Shown piece by piece: positions 41,654-48,423 of a stretch of 48,423 bases of DNA. Below the pieces are notes generated by a model. It was not told the DNA's origin. It made no database searches and saw only the letters and a list, made by a program, of their open reading frames with translations. This DNA is from Deltaproteobacteria bacterium. GTDB lineage: Bacteria > Myxococcota_A > UBA9042. The stretch lies in NCBI GenBank assembly GCA_016875335.1, contig VGRO01000025.1:1-48423 (forward strand), read 5' to 3'. Every line of letters begins with the position of its first letter. Within the stretch, counting starts at the first letter, position 1. Both the position numbers and the translations under genes were made by a program.

Positions 41654-44600
41654 ATGGCGCTGCACCCATCCGCGCACTTTGTCGCTGTCTTTGTGCGCCC
41701 CGGCCAGCGCGACGTGGCGGGCGAGCGGGTGCGCGCCGAGGCCGGCCATCTGGGCCTGCACACTGGAAACGTGCGGGTGGGCCGCATCTACGCTGTGGAC
41801 CTGCCTGGTTCTGCCGCGGGTTTGACGCGCGCCGCGCCGCTGGTGTTGGCCGACGCAGTCTTGGAGACGGTGGCGGTGGACGCCCTACCCGCCCACAGCG
41901 GCGCATTTGTGCTGACGGCGCGCCTGCCTGGTGTGACCGACGACGAAGGGCGAACGGCGCAGTGGGCGCTGCAGTTGGCGTGGGACGACCGGCGCTTGGG
42001 CGACGGCCAGCAGCGCGTGTTTGCGCAACGGCTGGTGTTGTGCGAGCGCCCGCTGGCCGACGACGAACTGCGCCAGTTGGCTGCGGCGTTGGGCAACCCG
42101 CTGGTCGACCGCTTGGCGTGGGGTCGCGGCGCTCCCGAGGCGATCCTGGCGCCCGCCTTCGTCGATCAAGCGCCGGCCCCGCAGCAGACCGTGGACCTGA
42201 ACCGCGACGACGCCGGCCTTGTCACCCTTTCGAAGCAGCGCACCTGGCACCTCGACGCCGCAGAGCTGCGCGCTATCCGCGACCACTTCACCCTTGTAGC
42301 CGCCGACCGCGTGGGCCGCGGCATGCCCGCAGCGCCGACCGATTGCGAGATCGAAGTGTTTGCGCAGACCTGGTCCGAGCACTGCAAGCACAAGGAGTTC
42401 AACGCGACCATCACCTTTCGCCACAACGGCCAGGTGCGCACGGTGCGGTCGCTGTTCAAGACCTTCATCCGCGGCGCCACCGAGACCATCCGCGCCAAAT
42501 ACGCCGCCATCGGCCAGGACTGGATGGTGACGGTGTTTTCGGACAACGCAGGGTTGGTCGAGCTGGACGCGGACCACTACTTTGCGCTCAAGGTCGAGAC
42601 CCACAACTCGCCGTCCGCCTTGGACCCGGTGGGCGGGGCGATGACCGGCGTGCTCGGCAACAACCGCGATGCGTTCGGCACCGGCAAGGGCGGCGCGCGG
42701 CTGCTTTTCAACACCGATGTGTTGTGTTTTGGCACGCCGGACTACGCCAAGCCGCTGCTGCGCGGCCAACTGCACCCGCTGCGGGTCGCGCGCGGCGTGG
42801 TCGACGGCGTGGAGCAGGCCGGCAACAAGTCGGGGGTGCCGACCGTCAACGGCGCGGTGCTTTTCGACGACCGCTTTGCCGGCAAGCCGCTGGTCTATTG
42901 CGGCACCGGCGCGCTGCTGCCGAAACGCTACGCCAACGGCCGCAGCGAACACAAAGACATCCGCCCCGGCGACCGCATCGTGGTCATCGGCGGCCGGGTC
43001 GGTCGCGACGGCATCCATGGTGCCACTTTCAGCTCGGGCGCGCTCGACGACCAGGTGTCGGGGTCGGTGGTGCAGATTGGCAGCCCGTTCGTGCAGAAGC
43101 TGGCGAGCGACCTGTTGACCGAGGCGTGCCTCGCGGGTCTGGTCGCCGGCTGTACGGACAATGGCGCGGGCGGGCTGTCGTCGTCGGTGGGCGAGCTGGC
43201 GCAGGGCCCGGGCGGGGCGTGGCTGCAACTGGACCGCGTGCCGCTCAAGTACGCGGGGTTGCAGCCCTGGGAGATCCTGCTGTCCGAGTCGCAAGAGCGC
43301 ATGACGCTGGCGGTGCGGCCGGCCGATGTGCCGGCATTGCTCGCGCTGGCCGCGCGGCGCAGCGTCGAGGCCACGGACATCGGCGCGTTTGACGACTCGG
43401 GCCGCCTGGTGGTGCGCCACGGCGCGACGACGCTGGCCGACCTGGACCTCGGCTTCTTGCACGAGGGCGTGCCGACCCGGCACATGGAGGCGGTGTGGGA
43501 CGACCGGCCCGCGCTGCCCAACCCGGCGATTTCGCTCGACACCGGCGCCATGCTGCTGCGGCTGCTGGCGAGCGCCAACATCTGCAGCCGCGAGGCGGTG
43601 GTGCGGTTGTTCGACCACGAAGTCAAAGGCAAGACGGTGGTCAAGCCGCTGATGGGTCCGACAGGGCTCGCGCCGCAAGACGCGGCGGTGGTGCGCGCCG
43701 GCTTCGATGGTTGGCATGGCCTGGCGGTGGCGAGCGGGATCTGCCCCAAGTTCGGCGACCTCGACCCGTATGCGATGGCGGCGGGCGCCTTTGACGAGGC
43801 GGTGCGGTCGCTGGTCAGCGTGGGCGCGCGCCTGCCGGTGCCGGGCGAGGCGCCGTCGTGGTCGGGCTGCGACAACTTCTGCGTGCCCAATAGCGCGTTC
43901 GACCCGGTCGCCAACCCCGATGGGCGGCAAAAACTCGGCAAGCTCGTGCGGATGTGCGAGGCGTTGTACGACTGCGCGGTGTTCTTCGACGTGCCGATGA
44001 CCTCGGGCAAAGACTCGATGAAGAACGACTTTGTCTCCGAAGGGCACAAGATCTCTGTGCCGCCGACGGTGCTTTTCACGCTGGTGGCCCGGCTGCCCGA
44101 CGTGCGGCGCGCGGTGACCAGCGAGTGGAAGGCGGCGGGCGATGTCGTGTACCAGGTGGGTGCGACGTACGACGAGCTCGGCGGCGCGGAGTGGTCGAGG
44201 CTGTGCTGTGGGTCGGAAAACGCGCTGCGCGGGGGGCCGGCCGATGCACTGCGCGGGGCGGTGCCACAGGTGCGGTTGGCCGACGCCCGGCGGGTCTACG
44301 AAAAGGTGATGGCGGCGCACGCGGCAGGCTGGTTGGCGTCGAGCCACGACCTGTCCGACGGCGGCCTGGCAGTGGCGCTGGCCGAATGTGCGATTGGCAG
44401 CGGGTTCGGCGCGCAAATTGATGTTTGTCAGTTGACAAATGACGCGTCGCTGCCGGCCGTCCTGTTCGGCGAGAGCCACAGCCGGCTGGTGGTCAGCGTC
44501 GCGCCGGAACACACCGCCGCGTTCGAAGCCGTGTTTGGCGCCGACGCCGTGCGGTTGGGTGTGGTGACGCAGAGCGCGCAGTTGACGGTGCAGTGTGGTG

Positions 44601-44665
44601 CGGAGCGCCTGTGCGCGCTGACGGTGGCCGACCTGAGCGCCGCCTGGAGGACGCCGCTATGGTAG
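41654..44665 (+). CDS. purL: FGAM synthase PurS-PurL fusion (PurSL)
   Basis: A 1003-aa synthetase that makes FGAM from FGAR using ammonia from PurQ (EC 6.3.5.3). The N-terminal ~150 residues resemble PurS (AVFVRPGQRDVAGERVRAEA pattern) and are fused to PurL (TWSEHCKHKEFNATI near 239; VETHNSPSALDPVGGAMTGV; TDNGAGGLSSSVGEL; VTSGKDSMKND-like MTSGKDSMKND; SSHDLSDGGLAVALAE). The glutaminase domain of the large enterobacterial PurL is absent and is supplied by the next gene. This PurSL form is known from several delta-proteobacterial groups. The stop overlaps the start of purQ by 7 nt. Confidence 0.95.
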   Translation: MALHPSAHFVAVFVRPGQRDVAGERVRAEAGHLGLHTGNVRVGRIYAVDLPGSAAGLTRAAPLVLADAVLETVAVDALPAHSGAFVLTARLPGVTDDEGRTAQWALQLAWDDRRLGDGQQRVFAQRLVLCERPLADDELRQLAAALGNPLVDRLAWGRGAPEAILAPAFVDQAPAPQQTVDLNRDDAGLVTLSKQRTWHLDAAELRAIRDHFTLVAADRVGRGMPAAPTDCEIEVFAQTWSEHCKHKEFNATITFRHNGQVRTVRSLFKTFIRGATETIRAKYAAIGQDWMVTVFSDNAGLVELDADHYFALKVETHNSPSALDPVGGAMTGVLGNNRDAFGTGKGGARLLFNTDVLCFGTPDYAKPLLRGQLHPLRVARGVVDGVEQAGNKSGVPTVNGAVLFDDRFAGKPLVYCGTGALLPKRYANGRSEHKDIRPGDRIVVIGGRVGRDGIHGATFSSGALDDQVSGSVVQIGSPFVQKLASDLLTEACLAGLVAGCTDNGAGGLSSSVGELAQGPGGAWLQLDRVPLKYAGLQPWEILLSESQERMTLAVRPADVPALLALAARRSVEATDIGAFDDSGRLVVRHGATTLADLDLGFLHEGVPTRHMEAVWDDRPALPNPAISLDTGAMLLRLLASANICSREAVVRLFDHEVKGKTVVKPLMGPTGLAPQDAAVVRAGFDGWHGLAVASGICPKFGDLDPYAMAAGAFDEAVRSLVSVGARLPVPGEAPSWSGCDNFCVPNSAFDPVANPDGRQKLGKLVRMCEALYDCAVFFDVPMTSGKDSMKNDFVSEGHKISVPPTVLFTLVARLPDVRRAVTSEWKAAGDVVYQVGATYDELGGAEWSRLCCGSENALRGGPADALRGAVPQVRLADARRVYEKVMAAHAAGWLASSHDLSDGGLAVALAECAIGSGFGAQIDVCQLTNDASLPAVLFGESHSRLVVSVAPEHTAAFEAVFGADAVRLGVVTQSAQLTVQCGAERLCALTVADLSAAWRTPLW

Positions 44666-45489
44666 CTGCCCAGGCGCCGCGCGTGCTGGTCCTGCGCGGC
44701 CTCGGCTTCAACTGCGAAGAGGAGTCGGCGGCCGCGTGGCAGTTGGCCGGCGCCCAGGCCGTCGTCGTCCATGCGGGCGACTGGCTGTGCGGAAAGGTGC
44801 GCCTCGACGGCTTCGAACTTTTGCACTTTCCAGGGGGCTTTTCGTACGGCGACGACCTCGGCTCCGGCCAGGTGTTCGCCAACCGCATCCGTTTGGGCAA
44901 GCTCGACGACGGCACGGCGGTGCTCGACACGCTGCGCGCGTTCCTGGGTCGCGGCGGGCGCATCCTCGGCATCTGCAACGGCTTTCAAATCCTGGTGCGC
45001 GCCGGCCTGGTGCCCAACCTGGGCGGCGGCTTTGATCAGCAAGCGGCGCTGGGCGCCAACCTGTGCGGGCATTTCGTCGACCGCTGGGTGCGCTGCCGCA
45101 CGGCCGGCAAGTCGCTGGACATGCTCGGCGACCGCGTGTTGGACCTGCCGGTGCGGCACGGCGAGGGCCGGTTGGTGTTTGGCAGCGCAGACGTCGCCGC
45201 GGCATGCGTCGCCAAGGGCTTGATTGGCCTGCACTACGTCGATGGCGACGGTGCGGCAGCCCACGCCGAACCCGCCAATCCCAATGGCGCCGAGCTCGCC
45301 GCCGCCGGCCTGTGGAGCGAAGACGGCCAGGTGTTTGGCTTGATGCCCCACCCCGAGGCATACTTGACGTTTGTCAATCACCCGAACTGGGGCAGGCGGC
45401 ACCGCAGCGGACTGGATACCGACGCCGCAACCCAAACCGGGCTGGCGTTTTTTCGGGCGTGGGTCGCCCAGTGCACAGGTGGCGCATGA
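44659..45489 (+). CDS. purQ: FGAM synthase glutaminase subunit PurQ
   Basis: A 276-aa class I glutamine amidotransferase that supplies ammonia to PurSL (EC 3.5.1.2 activity). Nucleophile Cys106 sits in GICNGFQIL; PGGFSYGDDLGSGQVFANR and the distal LMPHPEAYL (His-Glu of the triad) complete the site. ATG 44659 overlaps the purSL stop and has GGAGG eight bases upstream. Its own stop overlaps purH (ATGA), so the genes are translationally coupled. At 276 residues it is longer than the compact Bacillus-type PurQ (about 227). Confidence 0.95.
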   Translation: MVAAQAPRVLVLRGLGFNCEEESAAAWQLAGAQAVVVHAGDWLCGKVRLDGFELLHFPGGFSYGDDLGSGQVFANRIRLGKLDDGTAVLDTLRAFLGRGGRILGICNGFQILVRAGLVPNLGGGFDQQAALGANLCGHFVDRWVRCRTAGKSLDMLGDRVLDLPVRHGEGRLVFGSADVAAACVAKGLIGLHYVDGDGAAAHAEPANPNGAELAAAGLWSEDGQVFGLMPHPEAYLTFVNHPNWGRRHRSGLDTDAATQTGLAFFRAWVAQCTGGA

Positions 45490-47009
45490 CCAGCCAGCGT
45501 CTCGTCCCCATTCGCCGCGCGCTGTTGTCGGTGACCGACAAGACCGGCATCGCTGAACTCGGCCGCACCCTGCACGCCCGCGGCGTTGAGCTCATCTCGA
45601 CGGGCGGCACCGCCAAGGTGTTGCTGGGCGAGGGCCTGCCGGTGACGGACATTTCGGCCGTGACCGGCAACCCGGAGGCGTTTGGCGGCCGCATGAAGAC
45701 GCTCAGCTTCCAGGTGGCGTCTGGGCTGCTTTTCGACCGCGACCGCGACGCCGCTGAGGCCGCGGTGCTCGGTATCCGCCCCATCGACCTCGTGGTGGCC
45801 AACCTCTACGACTTCGCGGGCCACGCCGACCAGGGCCTCGCGGACCAGGAGCTCATCGAGCACATCGACATCGGCGGGCCGACGATGATCCGCGCCGCAG
45901 CAAAGAACTATAAAGACGTCGCGGTGTTGTGCCGACCCGACCACTACGCCGTGTTCACCGCGCAGTTTGAGGTGCACGGGGGCACGACGCTCGCGCAGCG
46001 CCGGGCGTGGATGACCGCGGCGTTTGCGCTGACCGCCCGCTACGACGCGCTGGTGGCCGAAGCGCTGGGCGGCCAGCGGCTGCGCTACGGCGAAAACCCG
46101 CATCAAGCCGCGGTGTTTCTGCCCGACCCCGATGGCCTGCGCTTGGAGCAGTTGGCCGGCAAAGAGCTGTCGTACAACAACCTCGTGGACCTCGACGCGG
46201 CGTGGGCGGCGGCCGCGGGCCTGGACCAACCTGCGTGCGCGGTGGTCAAGCACGAGAACCCGTGTGGGCTTGCGGCCGGTCCCGACGTGGACGCCCTGCT
46301 GCCGTTGGCGTGGGCCGGCGACCCGGTGTCGGCGTTCGGCTCTGTGGTCGCGTTCAACTGCCGGGTGACGGGCCCCATGTTGCGCCACCTCGACATGGCC
46401 GACAAAGTCCGCCGCAAGTTCGTGGAAATCGTGGCGGCGCCAGATTTCAACACCGAAGCGCTGGAACTGCTGGGGCACAACAAGAACCTGCGGGTGCTGC
46501 GCATGACGGACCAGCGCGGTGGCCGTGGTCGCAGAAAGCGCCACCTGGCGAGCGGCACACTGGTGCAAGACGGCGACCTGCAACTGGTCGAGGGCTGGGA
46601 CTGCAAGACGGACAGGCTGTACCGCCACATCGACGACGCGCTCTTTGCCTTTGGGATGCACGCGGTCCGCTGCCTGAAGTCCAACGCCATCGCCATCGTG
46701 CGCCGCCAGGGCGAGATGCTGCAGTTGGTCGGCATGGGCGCGGGCCAGCCCAACCGCGTCAAGTCCACAGAGCTCGCCGTGGCGCAGGCGCGCGCCAACC
46801 TCGCTGAAGTGGGCGCAGAGTTGAGCGAGTGTGTGCTGGCGTCCGATGCGTTTTTCCCGTTCAGCGACGGGCCGCAGGTGGCGCTCGACGCCGGGATCCG
46901 CTGGTTGTTGGAGCCCGGCGGTTCTATCCGCGACCCCGAAGTCATCGCAGCCTGCAACGCCGCAGACGCGAACTTGTTTTTTACCGGCATCCGCCACTTC
47001 AAACACTAG
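45486..47009 (+). CDS. purH: Bifunctional AICAR transformylase / IMP cyclohydrolase
   Basis: A 507-aa enzyme for the last two steps to IMP (EC 2.1.2.3 and 3.5.4.10). The N-terminal MGS-like cyclohydrolase domain shows RALLSVTDKTGIAELGRTL, STGGTAKVL, GGRMKTLSFQV and HIDIGGPTMIRAAAKNYKDV. The transformylase domain has RYGENPHQAAVF, the catalytic Lys255-His256 in VVKHENPCG, and KSNAIAIVRR plus the C-terminal FFTGIRHFKH. ATG 45486 overlaps the purQ stop. The length is normal. Confidence 0.96.
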   Translation: MTSQRLVPIRRALLSVTDKTGIAELGRTLHARGVELISTGGTAKVLLGEGLPVTDISAVTGNPEAFGGRMKTLSFQVASGLLFDRDRDAAEAAVLGIRPIDLVVANLYDFAGHADQGLADQELIEHIDIGGPTMIRAAAKNYKDVAVLCRPDHYAVFTAQFEVHGGTTLAQRRAWMTAAFALTARYDALVAEALGGQRLRYGENPHQAAVFLPDPDGLRLEQLAGKELSYNNLVDLDAAWAAAAGLDQPACAVVKHENPCGLAAGPDVDALLPLAWAGDPVSAFGSVVAFNCRVTGPMLRHLDMADKVRRKFVEIVAAPDFNTEALELLGHNKNLRVLRMTDQRGGRGRRKRHLASGTLVQDGDLQLVEGWDCKTDRLYRHIDDALFAFGMHAVRCLKSNAIAIVRRQGEMLQLVGMGAGQPNRVKSTELAVAQARANLAEVGAELSECVLASDAFFPFSDGPQVALDAGIRWLLEPGGSIRDPEVIAACNAADANLFFTGIRHFKH

Positions 47010-47018
47010 GGCAACGTC

Positions 47019-48423
47019 ATGCAGTCTTGGGCCCCTGCCACGTCGATCGACCAGGTGTACACCCCGCAGTTGGAGCTGCTGCACCGCGGCAAAGTGCGCG
47101 ACAGCTTTCGGCTCGATGCCCAGCGGCGGCTCATTGTGGTCACCGACCGGATCAGCGCGTTCGACCTCAAGATCAAGACGCCGGTGCCGGGCAAGGGCGA
47201 GATCCTGAACCGGCTGGCGGCGTTCTGGTTCGAGCGCACCGCCGACGTGGTCGCCAACCACGTGGTGTCGGTGCCCGACGGTCAGGCGATGGTGGTGCGC
47301 GAATGTGCGCCGATCCGCGTCGAGATGGTGGTGCGCGGGGCCATTTGCGGGACGCTGTGGCGCGCCTACAAGTCGGGGCGGCGCACGTTCAGCGGCGTGC
47401 ACCTGCCGGAGGGTCTGACCGAGAATGCGCGGCTGCCCGGGCCCATCGTCACGCCGACCACCAAGGAAGACAGCGACCGCGAGGTGACGCCGGCCGAGTG
47501 TGTGGCGCTGGGCCTGGTCAGCGAGGCTGTGTACGCGCAGATGGACCGCGCGGCGCGCGCGCTTTTCGCCTTTGGTGCGGCGTTTGCGCAAGAGCGGGGG
47601 CTGCTGCTCGCCGACACCAAATACGAGTTCGGTCTGTGCGACGGGCAGCTGGTGCTCATCGACGAGATCCACACGCCGGATTCGTCGCGCTTCTTTGACC
47701 TGGCCGACTGGCAGGCGAGCCCGACCACCGTCGGCAGCTACGACAAGGAGTTCGTGCGCAAGTGGATGCGCGCCAACGCCGTCGACGGTCGCATGCCGCT
47801 GGACCTGCCCGACGACGTGGTGCGCGAGACGGCCGCCCGCTATGCCGCGCTGTACCAGCGTTTGACCGGCGCCCCGGTGCCGGCCGACCCGCGCGACCCG
47901 AAGCGGCGCCTGTACGACAGCCTGGTGGGCGCGGGCCTGCTGCGCGACGGCTACGTGGCAATTATCATGGGCTCGCGCGCGGACCTGGCGCACGCGGAGA
48001 CCATCGCCAAGGACCTGCGCAAGTCCGATGTGGCCGTGGACCTGCGGGTGCTGAGCGCGCACAAGAACGGCGACCGCGCGGTGGCGGCGCTGGTCGAATA
48101 CAACAACAGCCTGGAGCCCGGCGCCATCGTGGCCATCGCCGGCGAGAGCAATGGCCTCGGCGGCGCGCTGGCGGCCAACACCAACCTGCCGGTCATCAAC
48201 TGCCCGCCCTTCAAAGACGACGCCGATTACCTGGTCAACATCCATAGCTCGCTGCGCATGCCGCGCCATGTGCCCGCGGCGACGGTGGTCAAGCCGGCGC
48301 TGGCGGCCCAGGCGGCGCTGCGTTCGCTGAACCTGCCGCGGCTGCGGGCGCTGGTGGCGCGCGAGGTTGCGGCGGTGCGCGACGGGCTGGCCAGCGACGA
48401 CGGCGAGGTCCGCGCCAAAGGCA
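47019..48423 (+). CDS. purCE: SAICAR synthetase - AIR carboxylase (class II PurE) fusion, cut by the window end
   Basis: At least 468 codons are open to the window edge. Residues about 1-295 are a long, ADE1-type SAICAR synthetase (EC 6.3.2.6): LLHRGKVRDSF, VVTDRISAFDLKI, VRGAICGTLWRAYK, ADTKYEFGL, LIDEIHTPDSSRF. Residues about 305-435 are a PurE domain: IIMGSRADLAHAETI, LRVLSAHKNGDRAV, VAIAGESNGLGGALAANT, LPVINCPP. The SNGLG and CPP signatures are those of class II AIR carboxylase (EC 4.1.1.21), which uses CO2 directly without PurK. The order PurC-PurE matches animal PAICS. The gene lies 9 nt after purH. The C-terminus is beyond the window. Confidence 0.9.
   Translation, partial: MQSWAPATSIDQVYTPQLELLHRGKVRDSFRLDAQRRLIVVTDRISAFDLKIKTPVPGKGEILNRLAAFWFERTADVVANHVVSVPDGQAMVVRECAPIRVEMVVRGAICGTLWRAYKSGRRTFSGVHLPEGLTENARLPGPIVTPTTKEDSDREVTPAECVALGLVSEAVYAQMDRAARALFAFGAAFAQERGLLLADTKYEFGLCDGQLVLIDEIHTPDSSRFFDLADWQASPTTVGSYDKEFVRKWMRANAVDGRMPLDLPDDVVRETAARYAALYQRLTGAPVPADPRDPKRRLYDSLVGAGLLRDGYVAIIMGSRADLAHAETIAKDLRKSDVAVDLRVLSAHKNGDRAVAALVEYNNSLEPGAIVAIAGESNGLGGALAANTNLPVINCPPFKDDADYLVNIHSSLRMPRHVPAATVVKPALAAQAALRSLNLPRLRALVAREVAAVRDGLASDDGEVRAKG

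Noticed and set aside
41885-48269. Long minus-strand frames (875 and 963 codons) opposite the purine operon
   Set aside because: The plus-strand purine enzymes are unambiguous. The antisense products lack motifs.

Overview
The window is GC-rich, densely coded bacterial chromosome. It holds 31 gene-sized coding units, counting two disrupted genes once each. I saw no tRNA, rRNA, CRISPR array, phage or IS transposase. Several traits suggest a Gram-negative member of the Myxococcota or a related former deltaproteobacterial lineage: very long lipoproteins built of Cys-rich CDDGNxCT repeats, an OmpA protein with thrombospondin type 3 repeats, a fused PurSL, an MlaFE-type transporter, and a MoxR/VWA pair. 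This placement is inference, because there is no marker gene here. Among 28 well-terminated genes I count 16 TGA, 12 TAG and no TAA stops.

Layout. (1) 1-392: one and a partial copy of a 219-bp tandem unit made of palindromes; its edge overlaps the stop codon of the first gene. (2) 388-4416, minus: a 1342-aa Cys-rich repeat lipoprotein. (3) 4645-9218, plus: a compact kynurenine-catabolic operon (ACMSD, a HAD hydrolase, kynureninase, kynurenine 3-monooxygenase) behind a TTGCAG-17-TACGCT promoter. 3-hydroxyanthranilate dioxygenase is not encoded here. (4) 9232-15230, minus: an operon of a TPR membrane protein followed by an even larger Cys-rich repeat lipoprotein. Each of the two genes is cut by one in-frame TAG, although the protein pattern continues in the same frame on both sides. 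(5) 15312-17069, minus: an AidB-like acyl-CoA dehydrogenase, divergent from (6) 17341-20596: MoxR ATPase, VWA protein and a degenerate ApbE-like protein. (7) 20605-22077: a rhomboid protease and a small two-helix membrane protein, divergent. (8) 22351-24099: OmpA/TSP3 protein closed by a strong terminator. (9) 24119-33295: lipase-like lipoprotein, TPR lipoprotein, MlaF-like ATPase, MlaE-like permease and PutA. (10) 33258-37490: orphan antitoxin-like gene (minus), a tandem fusion of two PilT-type ATPases in one chain, a DUF4336-like protein and a redoxin. (11) 37690-40074: a repeat-containing Ala/Gly-rich protein (minus) and a SAM methyltransferase. (12) 40593-48423: purine operon purM, purSL, purQ, purH and a purC-purE fusion cut by the window end.

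How the genes work together. The kynurenine genes break down tryptophan-derived kynurenine toward aminomuconate. The purine genes cover AIR formation, FGAM synthesis, AIR carboxylation plus SAICAR synthesis, and the last two steps to IMP. The class II PurE domain would make PurK unnecessary. Many other products are predicted at the cell envelope (two giant lipoproteins, OmpA/TSP3, two further lipoproteins, a lipid-transporter core). This suggests an elaborate surface.

The items most worth following are the paired amber codons in the giant-lipoprotein operon, the PilT-PilT fusion, the lipoprotein/MlaFE cluster without an MCE protein, and the palindromic repeat array.
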